The notes under the pieces were generated by a model. The model saw nothing but the letters and a program-made list of their open reading frames with translations, made no database searches and was not told the origin of the DNA. DNA of 64,000 nucleotides from Streptomyces albospinus (GTDB taxonomy: Bacteria > Actinomycetota > Actinomycetes > Streptomycetales > Streptomycetaceae). Both the position numbers and the translations under genes were made by a program. The stretch spans positions 1-64,000 of the forward strand of contig NZ_BMRP01000003.1 of assembly GCF_014648695.1 (NCBI RefSeq), written 5' to 3'. This document shows, one piece after another, positions 1 to 8,783 of this stretch; within the stretch, counting starts at the first letter, position 1, and each line of letters starts with the position of its first letter.

Positions 1-54
1 TCAAGCACCCGGACGGTGCATGTCGCCTGTCACCAACGTGCCGGGACAACACAA

Positions 55-522
55 CTAGGGCGCCTCGGGCAGGGCGTCCACGTAGACCCACCGGCCGTTC
101 TCGCGGACGAAGCGGCTGTGTTCGTACTGGCTGCCGGACCGCCCGCGCCGTGTGTAGTGCGCGCGGAACTCCACCGTGCCCTCGTCGTGGAAGGCGCTGC
201 CGCCGGAGGTGCCGAGGATGTCCAGGCCGGTCCAGCGCTGCGCCGCGTCCAGTTCGAGGCTGCCGGGGCGGGTCGCGGGGTGCCAGCTGCGCAGCAGGTA
301 TCCGGTGTCGCCGACGGCGAAGGCGCTGTAGCGGGAGCGCATCAGCCGCTCCGCGGTCGGGGCGGCGGCGCGGCCCTGATGGAAGGGGGCGCAGCAGTCG
401 CCGTACGACGCGGCGCGCCCGCAGGGGCAGGGCGCGTCGGGGGTGACGGCGGCCGGACGGGCCGGTGCCTGCTGCGGCTTGGGTGACCTGCGCGGATTCC
501 GCGGCTTCTGGGACTTCGACAC
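55..522 (-). CDS. YchJ-family SEC-C motif protein
   Basis: A 155-residue protein of the YchJ/UPF0225 family, whose function is not established. The N-terminal tail is basic and Pro-rich. It is followed by a SEC-C type zinc-binding motif (CPCGRAASYGDCC, near residues 31-43) and the YchJ core with the family signature LMRSRYSAFAVGDTGYL. The C-terminal half is an NTF2-like fold in family members (known of the family). I chose the GTG at 522 because homology begins after it; upstream codons in the same frame are low-complexity Arg/Pro. It stands alone, facing away from the next gene. Cytosolic, no membrane segment. Family confident, role unknown. Confidence 0.8.
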   Translation of the reverse strand: MSKSQKPRNPRRSPKPQQAPARPAAVTPDAPCPCGRAASYGDCCAPFHQGRAAAPTAERLMRSRYSAFAVGDTGYLLRSWHPATRPGSLELDAAQRWTGLDILGTSGGSAFHDEGTVEFRAHYTRRGRSGSQYEHSRFVRENGRWVYVDALPEAP

Positions 523-714
523 GCCATGATTGTGCCGGGTGGACGCGGACGGGCGGGGACCGGCGCCGTACCCCCGAGGGCGGGGTCCGGCCGAGCTGGC
601 CCGTTTGGGCGGTTTCCACGATAAATCAGCCATTTGCAGCTTTTAATGGCTTGGCACTAGCTGTGAGGCTGGAAGAACTCACGGTGACCGTCCCCACACC
701 CAGGAGAGAACCCC

Positions 715-909
715 ATGATTCTGTCCATCTCCGGCGTCGTCCTGCTCGGCGTCATCGTCTTCCTCTTCTTCCGCAAAGACGGCCTCAAGTTGTCCCACGC
801 GCTGGTCTGTGCACTCTTCGGGTTCTACCTGGCGGGCTCCGCCATCGCGCCCAGCATCAAGGCCGGTGGGGCGAGCCTGGCCAGCCTCCTCGGCGGGATC
901 AAGCTCTAG
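715..909 (+). CDS. Small two-helix membrane protein
   Basis: A 64-residue protein with two hydrophobic segments (about residues 2-18 and 27-46) separated by a short basic loop (FRKDGLK). A good Shine-Dalgarno (aggagag, about 702-708) precedes the ATG. It lies 151 bp before an FtsK-like ATPase on the same strand and is probably co-transcribed with it. Small membrane proteins beside FtsK/TraB-type ATPases in Streptomyces resemble the Spd (spread) proteins of conjugative plasmids, but no specific homology can be shown here. Function unknown. Confidence 0.65.
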   Translation: MILSISGVVLLGVIVFLFFRKDGLKLSHALVCALFGFYLAGSAIAPSIKAGGASLASLLGGIKL

Positions 910-1060
910 CGGGCGCAGCCCGACCGCCAGCAGCGCGGCGCCGCGAGCACCGCCCGCACGGGCTCGTCCCATCCGCCCGGGCGGCTTCGCGCGCGGCGCT
1001 CCCCGGCTCGCCGCCCACGCGCAGCCGGCCCGCCGACCGTACGAGCAACAGGAGACAGCT

Positions 1061-2671
1061 GTGGCCCGTCGCCCCCTGCCCCGCATCCTGACCGGCAGTG
1101 CCTTTTCCGGCCGTGCACCGCTCGCCCGCGGTCGCGATCTGGCCCGCAGCGCCGCCGACGGCGCCTTCGATGTGCTGCATCCGCTGATCACCATCAGCCG
1201 CGGCCTGCGCCGGCTGACGGTCGCCGGGCGCGAGCGCTGGGCTGCGACGCCCAAGGAGCAGCGCGGGCCGCTGTGCTTCCTGGTCGCCGCCGGGGGGCTC
1301 ATCGTGGCGCTGGTGCCGTACGGTCCGCTGCTCGCGCTGATCGCGGTGATGGCGGTGTCGGCCTGGGCGGGGCGGGAGCAGCCGCCGGAGGAGGAGACCG
1401 GCCCGAGCGAGGCGGAGACCGGCCGGTTGCAGGCGCTGTACGAGGCCCTGGTGCCGTACCTCTCCGTCGAGGGGGACCCCAGCCCCCTCTATGCCCATGA
1501 CGGCGACTGGGAGGGGGCGTTCACCGAGTACGCCTTCGACGACGACGGGCGGCTGGAGCAGCTGCGGCTGACGTACCCGGCGTACTTCACCGACGGCGAG
1601 GACGAGGCCCGGCTGCGCGTCGAGCAGGTGCTGCACGCCAAGTCCGGCCGCGGCCGGGAGTACCACTTCGCGTGGGACGAGGCGGCCAACGAGCTGTTGA
1701 TGACGGTGCTCGGCGCGCTGCCGACCGATATCGCGGCACAGTACTTCGTGACCGCCCCGGGCGAGACGGTGCTCGGGTTCACCGACCCCGACTCCGTCCA
1801 GCGCACGCTGCCGGTGGTCCGCGGGGCGGAGGCCGGGGATGCGCCGCCGGTGGTGTGGCGCACCGGCCGGCGGTCCACCGAGCCGCATCTGCTGGCCCTG
1901 GGGCAGCCGGGCACCGGCGCCACGACGCTGCTCCGCTCGATCGCGCTCCAGGCGCTGCGGCACGGCGATGTGCTGGTCGTCGACGGCAGCGGCACCGGCG
2001 AGTTCGGCTGCCTGACGGGGCGGCGCGGCGTACTGGCGGTGGAGAGCGGACTGTCGGGGACGCTGGCGACGCTGGAGTGGGCGGCGCACGAGACCGAGCG
2101 GCGGCTGATCGCGGCCAACCGCGCGCGGCAGGCCGGCGCGCCCGAGCCGGCGGACACCCGGCGGCCCCTGTGGATCATCGCGGACCGGCTGACGGCGCTG
2201 ACCCATCTCGCGGCCGTGGCGGGCCGGGACGATCCGCAGCGGCTGCTCCAGGTCCCGCTGCGGCACGGCCGGGCGGCCCAGGTGACGGTGGTGGTGGCCG
2301 ACCAGTTCGAGAGCGCCGAGTTGCTGAGCGAGCCGGTACGGGCCCACACCAAGGCCCGGATCGTGCTCGGTCCGGCGACCGTGGAGGAGGTCCGGGCGGT
2401 GCTCGGTGAGCCGCCGCACACCACACCGACACCGCAGGTGCCGCCGGGCCGCGGCTACGCCAGGCTGGGCAGCGGCCCGGTCCTGCGCCTCCAGGTGCCG
2501 GCCACACCGGATCCGTACGACGAGGCCACCGGCGAGGCTCACCGGCAGGCGGTGGTGGCGCTGCTGCCGGAGCGCACGGTCCCGGCCGAGGCGGCGGACG
2601 TACACGCGCCGGTGTCCTTCACGAAGCGGTCGGTGGCCGTCGACGTGGTCCCGGTCGACGCCCAGGAATGA
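1061..2671 (+). CDS. FtsK/SpoIIIE-like ATPase, membrane-anchored
   Basis: A 536-residue protein with an N-terminal basic segment, one hydrophobic hairpin (about residues 70-103), an acidic linker and a P-loop ATPase domain. The Walker A sequence is GQPGTGATT at residues 281-289, in the context LLALGQPGTGATTLLRSIA. A Walker B-like strand (PLWIIADRL) follows near residue 368. The layout resembles FtsK/TraB translocases but it is shorter than FtsK and lacks a gamma domain. The GTG at 1061 follows an aggagac Shine-Dalgarno at about 1050; an upstream in-frame ATG at 809 would overlap the preceding gene and encode Arg/Ala/Pro-rich sequence. Its pairing with a small membrane protein recalls plasmid-transfer modules, but no replication or transfer genes are nearby, so it looks chromosomal. 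Substrate unknown. Confidence 0.75.
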   Translation: MARRPLPRILTGSAFSGRAPLARGRDLARSAADGAFDVLHPLITISRGLRRLTVAGRERWAATPKEQRGPLCFLVAAGGLIVALVPYGPLLALIAVMAVSAWAGREQPPEEETGPSEAETGRLQALYEALVPYLSVEGDPSPLYAHDGDWEGAFTEYAFDDDGRLEQLRLTYPAYFTDGEDEARLRVEQVLHAKSGRGREYHFAWDEAANELLMTVLGALPTDIAAQYFVTAPGETVLGFTDPDSVQRTLPVVRGAEAGDAPPVVWRTGRRSTEPHLLALGQPGTGATTLLRSIALQALRHGDVLVVDGSGTGEFGCLTGRRGVLAVESGLSGTLATLEWAAHETERRLIAANRARQAGAPEPADTRRPLWIIADRLTALTHLAAVAGRDDPQRLLQVPLRHGRAAQVTVVVADQFESAELLSEPVRAHTKARIVLGPATVEEVRAVLGEPPHTTPTPQVPPGRGYARLGSGPVLRLQVPATPDPYDEATGEAHRQAVVALLPERTVPAEAADVHAPVSFTKRSVAVDVVPVDAQE

Positions 2672-2722
2672 CGGCCCGCCAGTCCTCGTCGGGCCGTCGC
2701 ACCGACACTTCGTGACACGCCA

Positions 2723-4231
2723 TCAGGCCACGAAGGCGTGCCGCGACTGGTCCGGCTCCGTCGGGGCGCCGGTGGCCACCAGCCGCGCGGCCCGCGCCAG
2801 CCGGACCGCGGCCTCGTCGGCGACCGCTCCGTTGACCGTGAACGGCAGCCGAACGAAGCCCTCGAAGGCGCCGTCGACACCGAAGCGCGGGCCGGACGGT
2901 ACCCGTACGCCGAGCCGCTCCCCCGCCTCGGCGATCCGGGAGCCGGAGAGCCCGCCCGTCCGCACCCACAGGGTGAGGCCGCCGCGCGGAATGCTGAACT
3001 CCCAGTCGGGCAGGTGCCGTCCGAGGGCCTCGACGATCGCGTCGCGGTTCTCGCGGGCCTGGTCGCGGCGGATACGGACGGCCTCCTCCCAGCCGCCGCT
3101 CTCCAACAGCGAGGCGATGGCGAGCTGTTCGAGGACGGGCGAGCCGAGGTCGGAGTAGGCGCGGGCGGCGATCAGGCTGCGGATGATGTCGGGCGCGGCC
3201 CGCACCCAGCCGATGCGCATCCCGGCCCAGAACGCCTTGCTGGCCGAGCCGACGGTGATCACGGAACTGCCCGCGGGGTCGAAGGCGCAGACCGGGCGCG
3301 GGAGTTCGGTGTCCGGATCCAGCTGGAGCTCCCTCATGGTCTCGTCGACGACGAGCAGGGTGCCGGCCGAGCGCGCGGCGTCGACCATGCGACGGCGCTG
3401 GTCCTCGGTGGCGAGGGTGCCGGTGGGGTTGTGGAAGTCGGCGACGACATACGCCATCCGGGGCGCCGCGTCGCGCATCACCTGGCGCCAGGCCGGGATG
3501 TCCCAGCCGGCCAGCCGCTCACCGAGCGCGACCGGGACGAGCCGGGCGCCGGCGTCGCGCATCAGCTGGAGGATGTTGGCGTACGAGGGCGAGTCGACGG
3601 CCACCCGCTCACCGGGGCCGGTACAGAGCCGGCAGATCGCGGCGACGGCGCCCATCGCGCCGGTGGTGACCATGATCTGCTCGGGCATGGTGGGGATGCC
3701 GCGGGCGGTGTACCGGTCGGCGAGGGCCTGGCGCAGGACGGGCAGACCGGCCGGGTAGTCGCCGTGGGTGTGGGCGTAGAGCGGCAGATCGGCCATGGCG
3801 CCCTGGACGGCGCGGGTGAGCCAGGGCTCGGGGGCCGGGAGGGCGGCGCAGCCGAGGTCGATCATCGAACCGGCGGCCTCCGGCGGGAGCGGCTCCAGGC
3901 CGCGGGTGGGCAGCGGGTTGCCGGCCGGGACGGCGGTCCAACTGCCGGAACCGCGCCGGGACTCCAGGAACCCTTCGGCGCGCAGCGCTTCGTAGGCGGC
4001 GGCGACGGTGGTGCGGCTGACTCCGAAGGCGGCGGCCAGTTCGCGCTCGGCGGGGAGCCGGGCGGCGACCGGTACCCGGCCTTCGAGCACGAGGAGGCGG
4101 ACGCCGTCGGCGAGGCTGCGGTAGGCGGGCAACTTCCGCCCCGCCGCGGTCAGTTCGGCGTCCCGCGGGTCCTGCGAGCGGAGCAGCCTGGCGAGTTGGG
4201 GTGCACCCACCGCCGAAGTCCACTGAGCCAT
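2723..4231 (-). CDS. yczR: MocR-type regulator with aminotransferase domain (YczR-like)
   Basis: A 502-residue regulator of the MocR/GntR subfamily. The N-terminal winged helix-turn-helix (about residues 35-100, with RLPAERELAAAFGVSRTTV) is fused to a fold-type I aminotransferase-like domain. The PLP-lysine lies in SASKAFWAGMRIGW, with K332 the likely Schiff-base residue. Family members sense PLP or an amino-compound and regulate a divergent gene; here that is yczE, 101 bp away, an arrangement described for YczR/YczE pairs. Regulation probably acts through the shared intergenic region, which holds a direct repeat. The ligand is unknown. The ATG at 4231 fits the family start. Confidence 0.85.
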   Translation of the reverse strand: MAQWTSAVGAPQLARLLRSQDPRDAELTAAGRKLPAYRSLADGVRLLVLEGRVPVAARLPAERELAAAFGVSRTTVAAAYEALRAEGFLESRRGSGSWTAVPAGNPLPTRGLEPLPPEAAGSMIDLGCAALPAPEPWLTRAVQGAMADLPLYAHTHGDYPAGLPVLRQALADRYTARGIPTMPEQIMVTTGAMGAVAAICRLCTGPGERVAVDSPSYANILQLMRDAGARLVPVALGERLAGWDIPAWRQVMRDAAPRMAYVVADFHNPTGTLATEDQRRRMVDAARSAGTLLVVDETMRELQLDPDTELPRPVCAFDPAGSSVITVGSASKAFWAGMRIGWVRAAPDIIRSLIAARAYSDLGSPVLEQLAIASLLESGGWEEAVRIRRDQARENRDAIVEALGRHLPDWEFSIPRGGLTLWVRTGGLSGSRIAEAGERLGVRVPSGPRFGVDGAFEGFVRLPFTVNGAVADEAAVRLARAARLVATGAPTEPDQSRHAFVA

Positions 4232-4332
4232 GAAGATCAGTCCACCTTCCTCGAATTGGCTCTACTTCCGAAGCCCGGACACGCCACATGGTGTCATGCA
4301 TCAGTCCAATCCTGCCATGAGGGGGAAGAGTC
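4232..4332. promoter_or_regulatory. Divergent yczR/yczE control region with direct repeats
   Basis: This 101-bp spacer between the two divergent starts holds two copies of ATCAGTCCA (4236-4244 and 4300-4308), 64 bp apart. A related AGTCCA lies at 4217-4222, just inside yczR. MocR proteins typically bind direct repeats as head-to-tail dimers (known of the family), so these are candidate operators. The spacer is more AT-rich than its surroundings. Confidence 0.45.
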
Positions 4333-5016
4333 GTGTCCATCACCCAGGGGTCCGGTCCCGGGAGGTCCTTGCTGCCGCGCCGGCTGGTGCAGCTCTATCT
4401 GGGGCTGACGCTGTACGGCGTGAGCATGGGACTCATGGTCCGCGCCGGGCTCGGCCTGGATCCGTGGAGCGTGCTCAACCAGGGCATATCCCGGCATACG
4501 GGCCTGTCGATCGGCACCGTCACCATCGTCTCCGGGGCGCTGATCCTGCTGCTGTGGATCCCGCTTCGGCAGCGCCCCGGCCTGGGCACGGTCTCGAACG
4601 TGGTGATCCTGGGCCTGGTGATGGACGGGACACTGGCGCTGCTGCCCGAGGTCCACGCGCCGGCCGCCCGCATCCCGCTGCTCGCGTGCGCCGTGCTCCT
4701 CAACGGCACCGCGACCGGCCTCTACATCTCGGCCCGCTTCGGACCGGGACCGCGCGACGGGCTGATGACCGGGCTGCACCGGCGCACCGGCCGCCCCGTA
4801 CGGCTGGTGCGGACCTGCATCGAGGTGACCGTGCTCGCCGTGGGCTTCGCGCTCGGCGGGTCCATCGGGGTGGGCACCGTGCTCTACGCCCTGGCCATCG
4901 GGCCGATGGCCCAGTTCTTCCTCCGCCGCTTCGCGATCAAGGGCCTGCCCGAGCGGCCGTCCACGGTGGTGGCCCGCGGCCAGGCTTCACCCGAGCACGC
5001 GATACTGCGGGAGTGA
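4333..5016 (+). CDS. yczE: YczE/YyaS/YitT-family integral membrane protein
   Basis: A 227-residue membrane protein with about five hydrophobic segments (roughly 22-40, 58-77, 84-104, 112-132 and 160-185). It has the family-typical short motifs GLDPWSVLNQG and FGPGPRDGLMTGL. It is divergent from the MocR-type regulator, the classic YczR/YczE neighbourhood. The GTG at 4333 follows a ggggaagag Shine-Dalgarno. Its stop codon overlaps the GTG of the next gene by 4 bp (GTGA), so the two are translationally coupled. Transported substrate unknown; transport is inferred from topology. Confidence 0.85.
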   Translation: MSITQGSGPGRSLLPRRLVQLYLGLTLYGVSMGLMVRAGLGLDPWSVLNQGISRHTGLSIGTVTIVSGALILLLWIPLRQRPGLGTVSNVVILGLVMDGTLALLPEVHAPAARIPLLACAVLLNGTATGLYISARFGPGPRDGLMTGLHRRTGRPVRLVRTCIEVTVLAVGFALGGSIGVGTVLYALAIGPMAQFFLRRFAIKGLPERPSTVVARGQASPEHAILRE

Positions 5017-5813
5017 CCTCCCCGATACGCCTCCGCCACGCCTACCTCGACCATCCCGGCCCGCTCCCCTTCGCCCACCGGGGCGGGGCCGCGGACGGTC
5101 TGGAGAACACCGCCGCCGCCTTCCGGCGCGCAGTGGACCTCGGCTACCGCTACCTGGAGACCGATGTCCACACCACGTCGGACGGTGCGCTGGTCGCCTT
5201 CCACGACGCGACGCTGGACCGCGTCACCGACTCCCGGGGCGCCATCGCCGCACTCCCCTGGCGCGCGGTACGCCGGGCCCGGGTCGCCGGACGGGAACCG
5301 CTACCGCTCTTCGAGGAGCTGCTGGAGGAATTCCCGGAGGCCCGCTGGAACGTCGATCTCAAGGTGGAGTCCGCGCTGGAGCCGCTGCTGGCCCTGCTGC
5401 GCCGGACCAACGCCTGGGACCGGGTGTGCGTCGGCTCGTTCTCCGAGGCCCGGGTGGCGCGGGCGCAGCGGCTGGCCGGCGGCCGGATGGCCAGCTCGTT
5501 GGGCACCCGCGGGGTGGCCGGGCTGCGCATCCGCTCGTACGGCCGCGGGGCGCTGCCGCTGGACCGGCTGCTGGGCGCGGCCGTTCGGCGCAGCGCCGTC
5601 TGCGTCCAGGTCCCCGAGCGGCAGTCCGGCATCCGCGTCGTCGATCCGCTGTTCCTGCGGGCCGCGCACGCGCTGGGCATGCAGGTCCACGTCTGGACGG
5701 TCAACGACGCCGACCGGATGGCAGCGCTGCTGGACCTCGGCGTGGACGGCATCATGACCGACGAGATCGAGACCCTGCGTACGGTGCTGACCGAGCGGGG
5801 GTGCTGGGTCTAG
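5013..5813 (+). CDS. Glycerophosphodiester phosphodiesterase family protein
   Basis: A 266-residue GDPD-domain protein predicted to hydrolyse glycerophosphodiesters to an alcohol and glycerol-3-phosphate. It shows the catalytic signatures in order: AHRGG at about 21-25, LENT near 30, a metal-binding LETDVH near 48-53, FHDATLDR near 60-67, and a second-half WNVDLK. The C-terminal TIM-barrel end (VWTVND, GVDGIMTD) is intact. No signal peptide, so probably cytosolic. The GTG at 5013 overlaps the stop of yczE by 4 bp. No special link between the two functions is known. Confidence 0.85.
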   Translation: MTSPIRLRHAYLDHPGPLPFAHRGGAADGLENTAAAFRRAVDLGYRYLETDVHTTSDGALVAFHDATLDRVTDSRGAIAALPWRAVRRARVAGREPLPLFEELLEEFPEARWNVDLKVESALEPLLALLRRTNAWDRVCVGSFSEARVARAQRLAGGRMASSLGTRGVAGLRIRSYGRGALPLDRLLGAAVRRSAVCVQVPERQSGIRVVDPLFLRAAHALGMQVHVWTVNDADRMAALLDLGVDGIMTDEIETLRTVLTERGCWV

Positions 5814-6050
5814 CGGGCCGCCGCGACGGACGCCGGCAGGGCCCTCCGAGGGCGCCCGGTCTCCCGGCATTCCACCACGTGATCTTGCAGGGGGTTGTCA
5901 CTCCAGCGCACGGGCGTGTAGTGATGACCCTCACTCAAGCAATCGCATCGGGGCGCGGCGCACGCCAGCGACCGATCGGGGGTGCGGGGGCCGGCCGCCG
6001 CGCCGCCGGCCGGCCGCAGCGCCGGACGGGGACGTAAGACGGGGGTACGT

Positions 6051-7427
6051 GTGCAGGGCACGCAGATCGGGACCGGGAGCCCGGAGACGGCGGCCGGAAA
6101 GGCCGGCCGGCACCGCGAGCAGCGCGGCTGGTACTTCTACGACTGGGCGGTCAGCGTCTACTCGACGAGCGTGCTGTCGGTGTTCCTCGGGCCGTATCTG
6201 ACGGCGGTGGCGAAGGCCGCGGCGGATGCGGAGGGATTCGTCCACCCCCTGGGCATCCCGGTGCGCGCCGGCTCCTTCTTCGCGTACGCGGTGTCCGCGT
6301 CCCTGCTGCTGTCGGTGCTGGCGATGCCGGCCGCCGGGGCGCTGGCGGACCGCACCGGCCGGAAGAAGCCGCTGCTGGGCGGCTGCGCGTACACAGGGGC
6401 CGCGGCGACCACGGCGATGTTCTTCCTCGGCGGCGACCGCTATCTGCTGGGCGGGGCGCTGCTGATCATCGCGAATGTCTCGTTCGTGGTGGCGATGATG
6501 CTCTACAACTCCTTCCTGCCGCAGATCGCCGAACCCGACGAGCGCGACGCGGTCTCCTCGCGGGGCTGGGCATTCGGCTACGTGGCCAGCGCACTGGTCC
6601 TGATCGCCGATCTCGCGCTGTACGCCGGGCACGACGCGGTCGGGGTCTCCGAGGGGACCGCGGTACGGATCTGCCTGGCGACGGCCGGCCTGTGGTGGGG
6701 CGCCTTCGCCCTGATCCCGCTGCGCCGGCTGCGCGACCGGCCGGCGGCCGGCGCCACCCGGGGCACGGCGGACGGTGCCGCGCTGGGCCAGGGGTTGCGC
6801 CAGCTGCGGGCGACGCTGCGCGATATGCGCCGCCATCCGCTCACCCTCTCCTTCCTGCTGGCGTTCCTCGTCTACAACGACGGCATCCAGACCGTGATCA
6901 CCCAGGCGTCGATCTTCGGCTCCGAGGAGCTGCGGCTGGACCAGACGACGCTGATCGTGTCGATCCTGCTGGTGCAGGTGCTGGCCGCGGCGGGCGCACT
7001 GCTGATGGGCCGGCTGGCCCGGACGTACGGCGCCCAGCGGACGGTGCTGGGTTCGCTGGTGGCCTGGACGCTGACCATCGCGGCGGGGTACTTCCTGCCC
7101 GCGCGGGCGCCGGTGTGGTTCTTCGCGCTGGCCGTCGGGATCGGGCTGGTTCTGGGCGGCAGCCAGGCGCTGTCGCGGTCGCTGTTCTCGCATCTGATCC
7201 CGCGCGGCAAGGAGGCGGAGTACTTCTCCGCGTACGAGATGAGCGACCGCGGGGTGAGCTGGCTGGGGCCGCTGGTGTTCGGGGTGGCCTACCAGCTGAC
7301 CGGGAGCTACCGGGACGCGATCGTGTCCCTGGTGGCGTTCTTCGCGATCGGTTTCGTGCTGCTGGCGCGGGTACCGGTGCGGCGGGCGATCGCGGCGGCC
7401 GGGAATCCGGTACCTGACCGGATTTAG
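6051..7427 (+). CDS. UMF1/Atg22-family MFS transporter
   Basis: A 458-residue major facilitator with about 12 hydrophobic segments. The opening GWYFYDWAVSVYSTSVLSVF is typical of the UMF1 (Atg22-like) branch. The A-loop motif ADRTGRKKPLL lies between TM2 and TM3, and the central loop is followed by a second bundle starting SFLLAFLVYNDGIQTV. Fungal relatives export vacuolar amino acids; bacterial substrates are mostly unknown. I chose the GTG at 6051, behind a ggggg Shine-Dalgarno; upstream in-frame sequence is low-complexity. The 237-bp spacer before it holds no gene. Confidence 0.85.
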   Translation: MQGTQIGTGSPETAAGKAGRHREQRGWYFYDWAVSVYSTSVLSVFLGPYLTAVAKAAADAEGFVHPLGIPVRAGSFFAYAVSASLLLSVLAMPAAGALADRTGRKKPLLGGCAYTGAAATTAMFFLGGDRYLLGGALLIIANVSFVVAMMLYNSFLPQIAEPDERDAVSSRGWAFGYVASALVLIADLALYAGHDAVGVSEGTAVRICLATAGLWWGAFALIPLRRLRDRPAAGATRGTADGAALGQGLRQLRATLRDMRRHPLTLSFLLAFLVYNDGIQTVITQASIFGSEELRLDQTTLIVSILLVQVLAAAGALLMGRLARTYGAQRTVLGSLVAWTLTIAAGYFLPARAPVWFFALAVGIGLVLGGSQALSRSLFSHLIPRGKEAEYFSAYEMSDRGVSWLGPLVFGVAYQLTGSYRDAIVSLVAFFAIGFVLLARVPVRRAIAAAGNPVPDRI

Positions 7428-7529
7428 CTCCTGGGCGTGCGGGCCGGTAGTGTACGCCTTTGGCTCACCAGGCGGACCGTTACTGCGCGCTCAACTCCGT
7501 GAGGCGCTGGGTGACATCTGCTGCCAGAT

Positions 7530-7558
7530 GTGACAAACCGGGCGTTGGTGGGTACAAC
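7530..7558 (+). promoter_or_regulatory. Candidate housekeeping promoter of rbpA
   Basis: GTGACA (7530-7535) and TACAAC (7553-7558) are separated by 17 bp, a fair HrdB-type -35/-10 pair. It lies about 135 bp upstream of the rbpA start and upstream of the SigR promoter. Confidence 0.4.
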
Positions 7559-7604
7559 AAGGGGCGGCACGACGGGCGACGCAGGCGACGCATGTCCCGA
7601 TGAC

Positions 7605-7632
7605 GGGAATCTTCACCGCCGACCGGACGTTG
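7605..7632 (+). promoter_or_regulatory. SigR-type promoter of rbpA
   Basis: GGGAAT (7605-7610) and GTTG (7629-7632) are separated by exactly 18 bp. This matches the SigR consensus GGGAAT-N18/19-GTT used in the Streptomyces thiol-oxidative stress response. rbpA is a known SigR target in S. coelicolor, so position and target agree. It is about 60 bp upstream of the rbpA start. Confidence 0.85.
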
Positions 7633-7692
7633 ACCGGATGACGACGACAGCGACACCTGTCCTGTGGGCGACAAGCCCGGGAGGCACGATTC

Positions 7693-8070
7693 ATGAGTGA
7701 GCGAGCTCTCCGCGGTACGCGACTCGTGGTGACCAGCTACGAGACCGACCGCGGCATCGACCTGGCCCCGCGCCAGGCGGTGGAGTACGCATGCCAGAAC
7801 GGACATCGATTTGAGATGCCGTTCTCGGTTGAGGCCGAGATTCCGCCGGAGTGGGAGTGCAAGGTATGCGGCGCACCCTCTCTTCTGGTGGATGGGGATG
7901 GCCCTGAGGAGAAGAAGGGCAAGCCCGCGCGTACGCACTGGGACATGCTCATGGAGCGGCGGACCCGCGAGGAGCTCGAGGAGGTGCTGGCCGAGCGGCT
8001 GGCCGTCCTGCGCTCCGGCACCATGAACATTGCCGTGCATCCGCGCGACAGCAACCGCAAGTCCGCCTGA
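7693..8070 (+). CDS. rbpA: RNA polymerase-binding protein RbpA
   Basis: A 125-residue RbpA, the actinobacterial RNA polymerase partner that binds the principal sigma factor and stabilises open complexes. The conserved opening GTRLVVTSYETDRGIDLAPR is followed by the core domain with a C/H zinc-type site (YACQNGH at 34-40, WECKVCG near 54-60). A basic linker then leads to the sigma-interacting helix (THWDMLMERRTREELEEVL). The start sits behind two promoters, one SigR-type. It is convergent with fxsA across a strong bidirectional terminator. Confidence 0.97.
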   Translation: MSERALRGTRLVVTSYETDRGIDLAPRQAVEYACQNGHRFEMPFSVEAEIPPEWECKVCGAPSLLVDGDGPEEKKGKPARTHWDMLMERRTREELEEVLAERLAVLRSGTMNIAVHPRDSNRKSA

Positions 8071-8096
8071 CAAGCGGACTGCACCGAGCGGCACGC

Positions 8097-8136
8097 AAGG
8101 GCCGGGGCCACCGATCGCGGGTGGGCCCCGGCCCTT
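8097..8136. terminator. Bidirectional terminator between rbpA and fxsA
   Basis: A perfect 13-bp inverted repeat (AAGGGCCGGGGCC at 8097-8109 with GGCCCCGGCCCTT at 8124-8136) and a 14-nt loop. It lies between two convergent genes. A short T-rich run follows on the + strand. Confidence 0.85.
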
Positions 8137-8179
8137 GTGCTGTTTTGCGTGCGCTCTTCTGCGCTGTCCGCGGCGGGTC

Positions 8180-8749
8180 TCAGCCGGTCAGCGGCGGGTC
8201 CTGGCGCCGCGCGGCCGGCGGCTCGTCGTCGCGGATGACCTCGCCCTGGACGACCTTGCCGTCCGGCTGATGCATCCGCGCCTGCTGGTAGGCGTCGCCG
8301 AAGGAACCCGGCGCGTAGGCCCCGGGGCGGCTCAGCAGCTTGTCGGCGCGGCGCAGGATCAGCCGCCCGGTCGGCGGGAAGAGGCAGAGCAGCCCGAGCA
8401 TGTCCGACAGCAGGCCGGGCAGCATCAGCAGCAGCCCGCCGATCATCGGGAGGGTGTTGCCGGTGCCGGACGAGCCGGTCTCCGGCGGGGCTGCCGGGGC
8501 GCCGCCGGACCGGAGGCCACCGGTGAGGTTCCGCCAGGCCCGGCGGCCGGCCCGCTTGATCACGGCGCCGCCCGCGATCACGCCCGCGACGAGCAGCAGA
8601 AAGACCGTCAGCCCGCTGGTGGCCTCGGCGACCACGGTCAGCAGCCAGATCTCCAGCACCATCCAGGCGGCGACGCCCAACGGGACGAATCGGCGGGCGC
8701 GCGACTGGGGCGGGCGGGGACTCGGCGGTGGCGTGGCTCCGAACGTCAT
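8180..8749 (-). CDS. fxsA: FxsA-family membrane protein
   Basis: A 189-residue protein of the FxsA family; the E. coli member suppresses F-plasmid exclusion of phage T7, but the cellular role is unclear. Hydrophobic segments lie at about 22-40, 46-66 and 100-125. The family core has VFLLLVAGVIAGGAVIKRAG and a Gly/Leu-rich stretch ending PPTGRLILRR. A proline-rich head and polar tail flank the core. The order rbpA-fxsA-ppm is conserved in streptomycetes. Confidence 0.88.
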   Translation of the reverse strand: MTFGATPPPSPRPPQSRARRFVPLGVAAWMVLEIWLLTVVAEATSGLTVFLLLVAGVIAGGAVIKRAGRRAWRNLTGGLRSGGAPAAPPETGSSGTGNTLPMIGGLLLMLPGLLSDMLGLLCLFPPTGRLILRRADKLLSRPGAYAPGSFGDAYQQARMHQPDGKVVQGEVIRDDEPPAARRQDPPLTG

Positions 8750-8783
8750 GCCACAAGTGTGCCTGGCCCGGCCGGCGTCCGAG

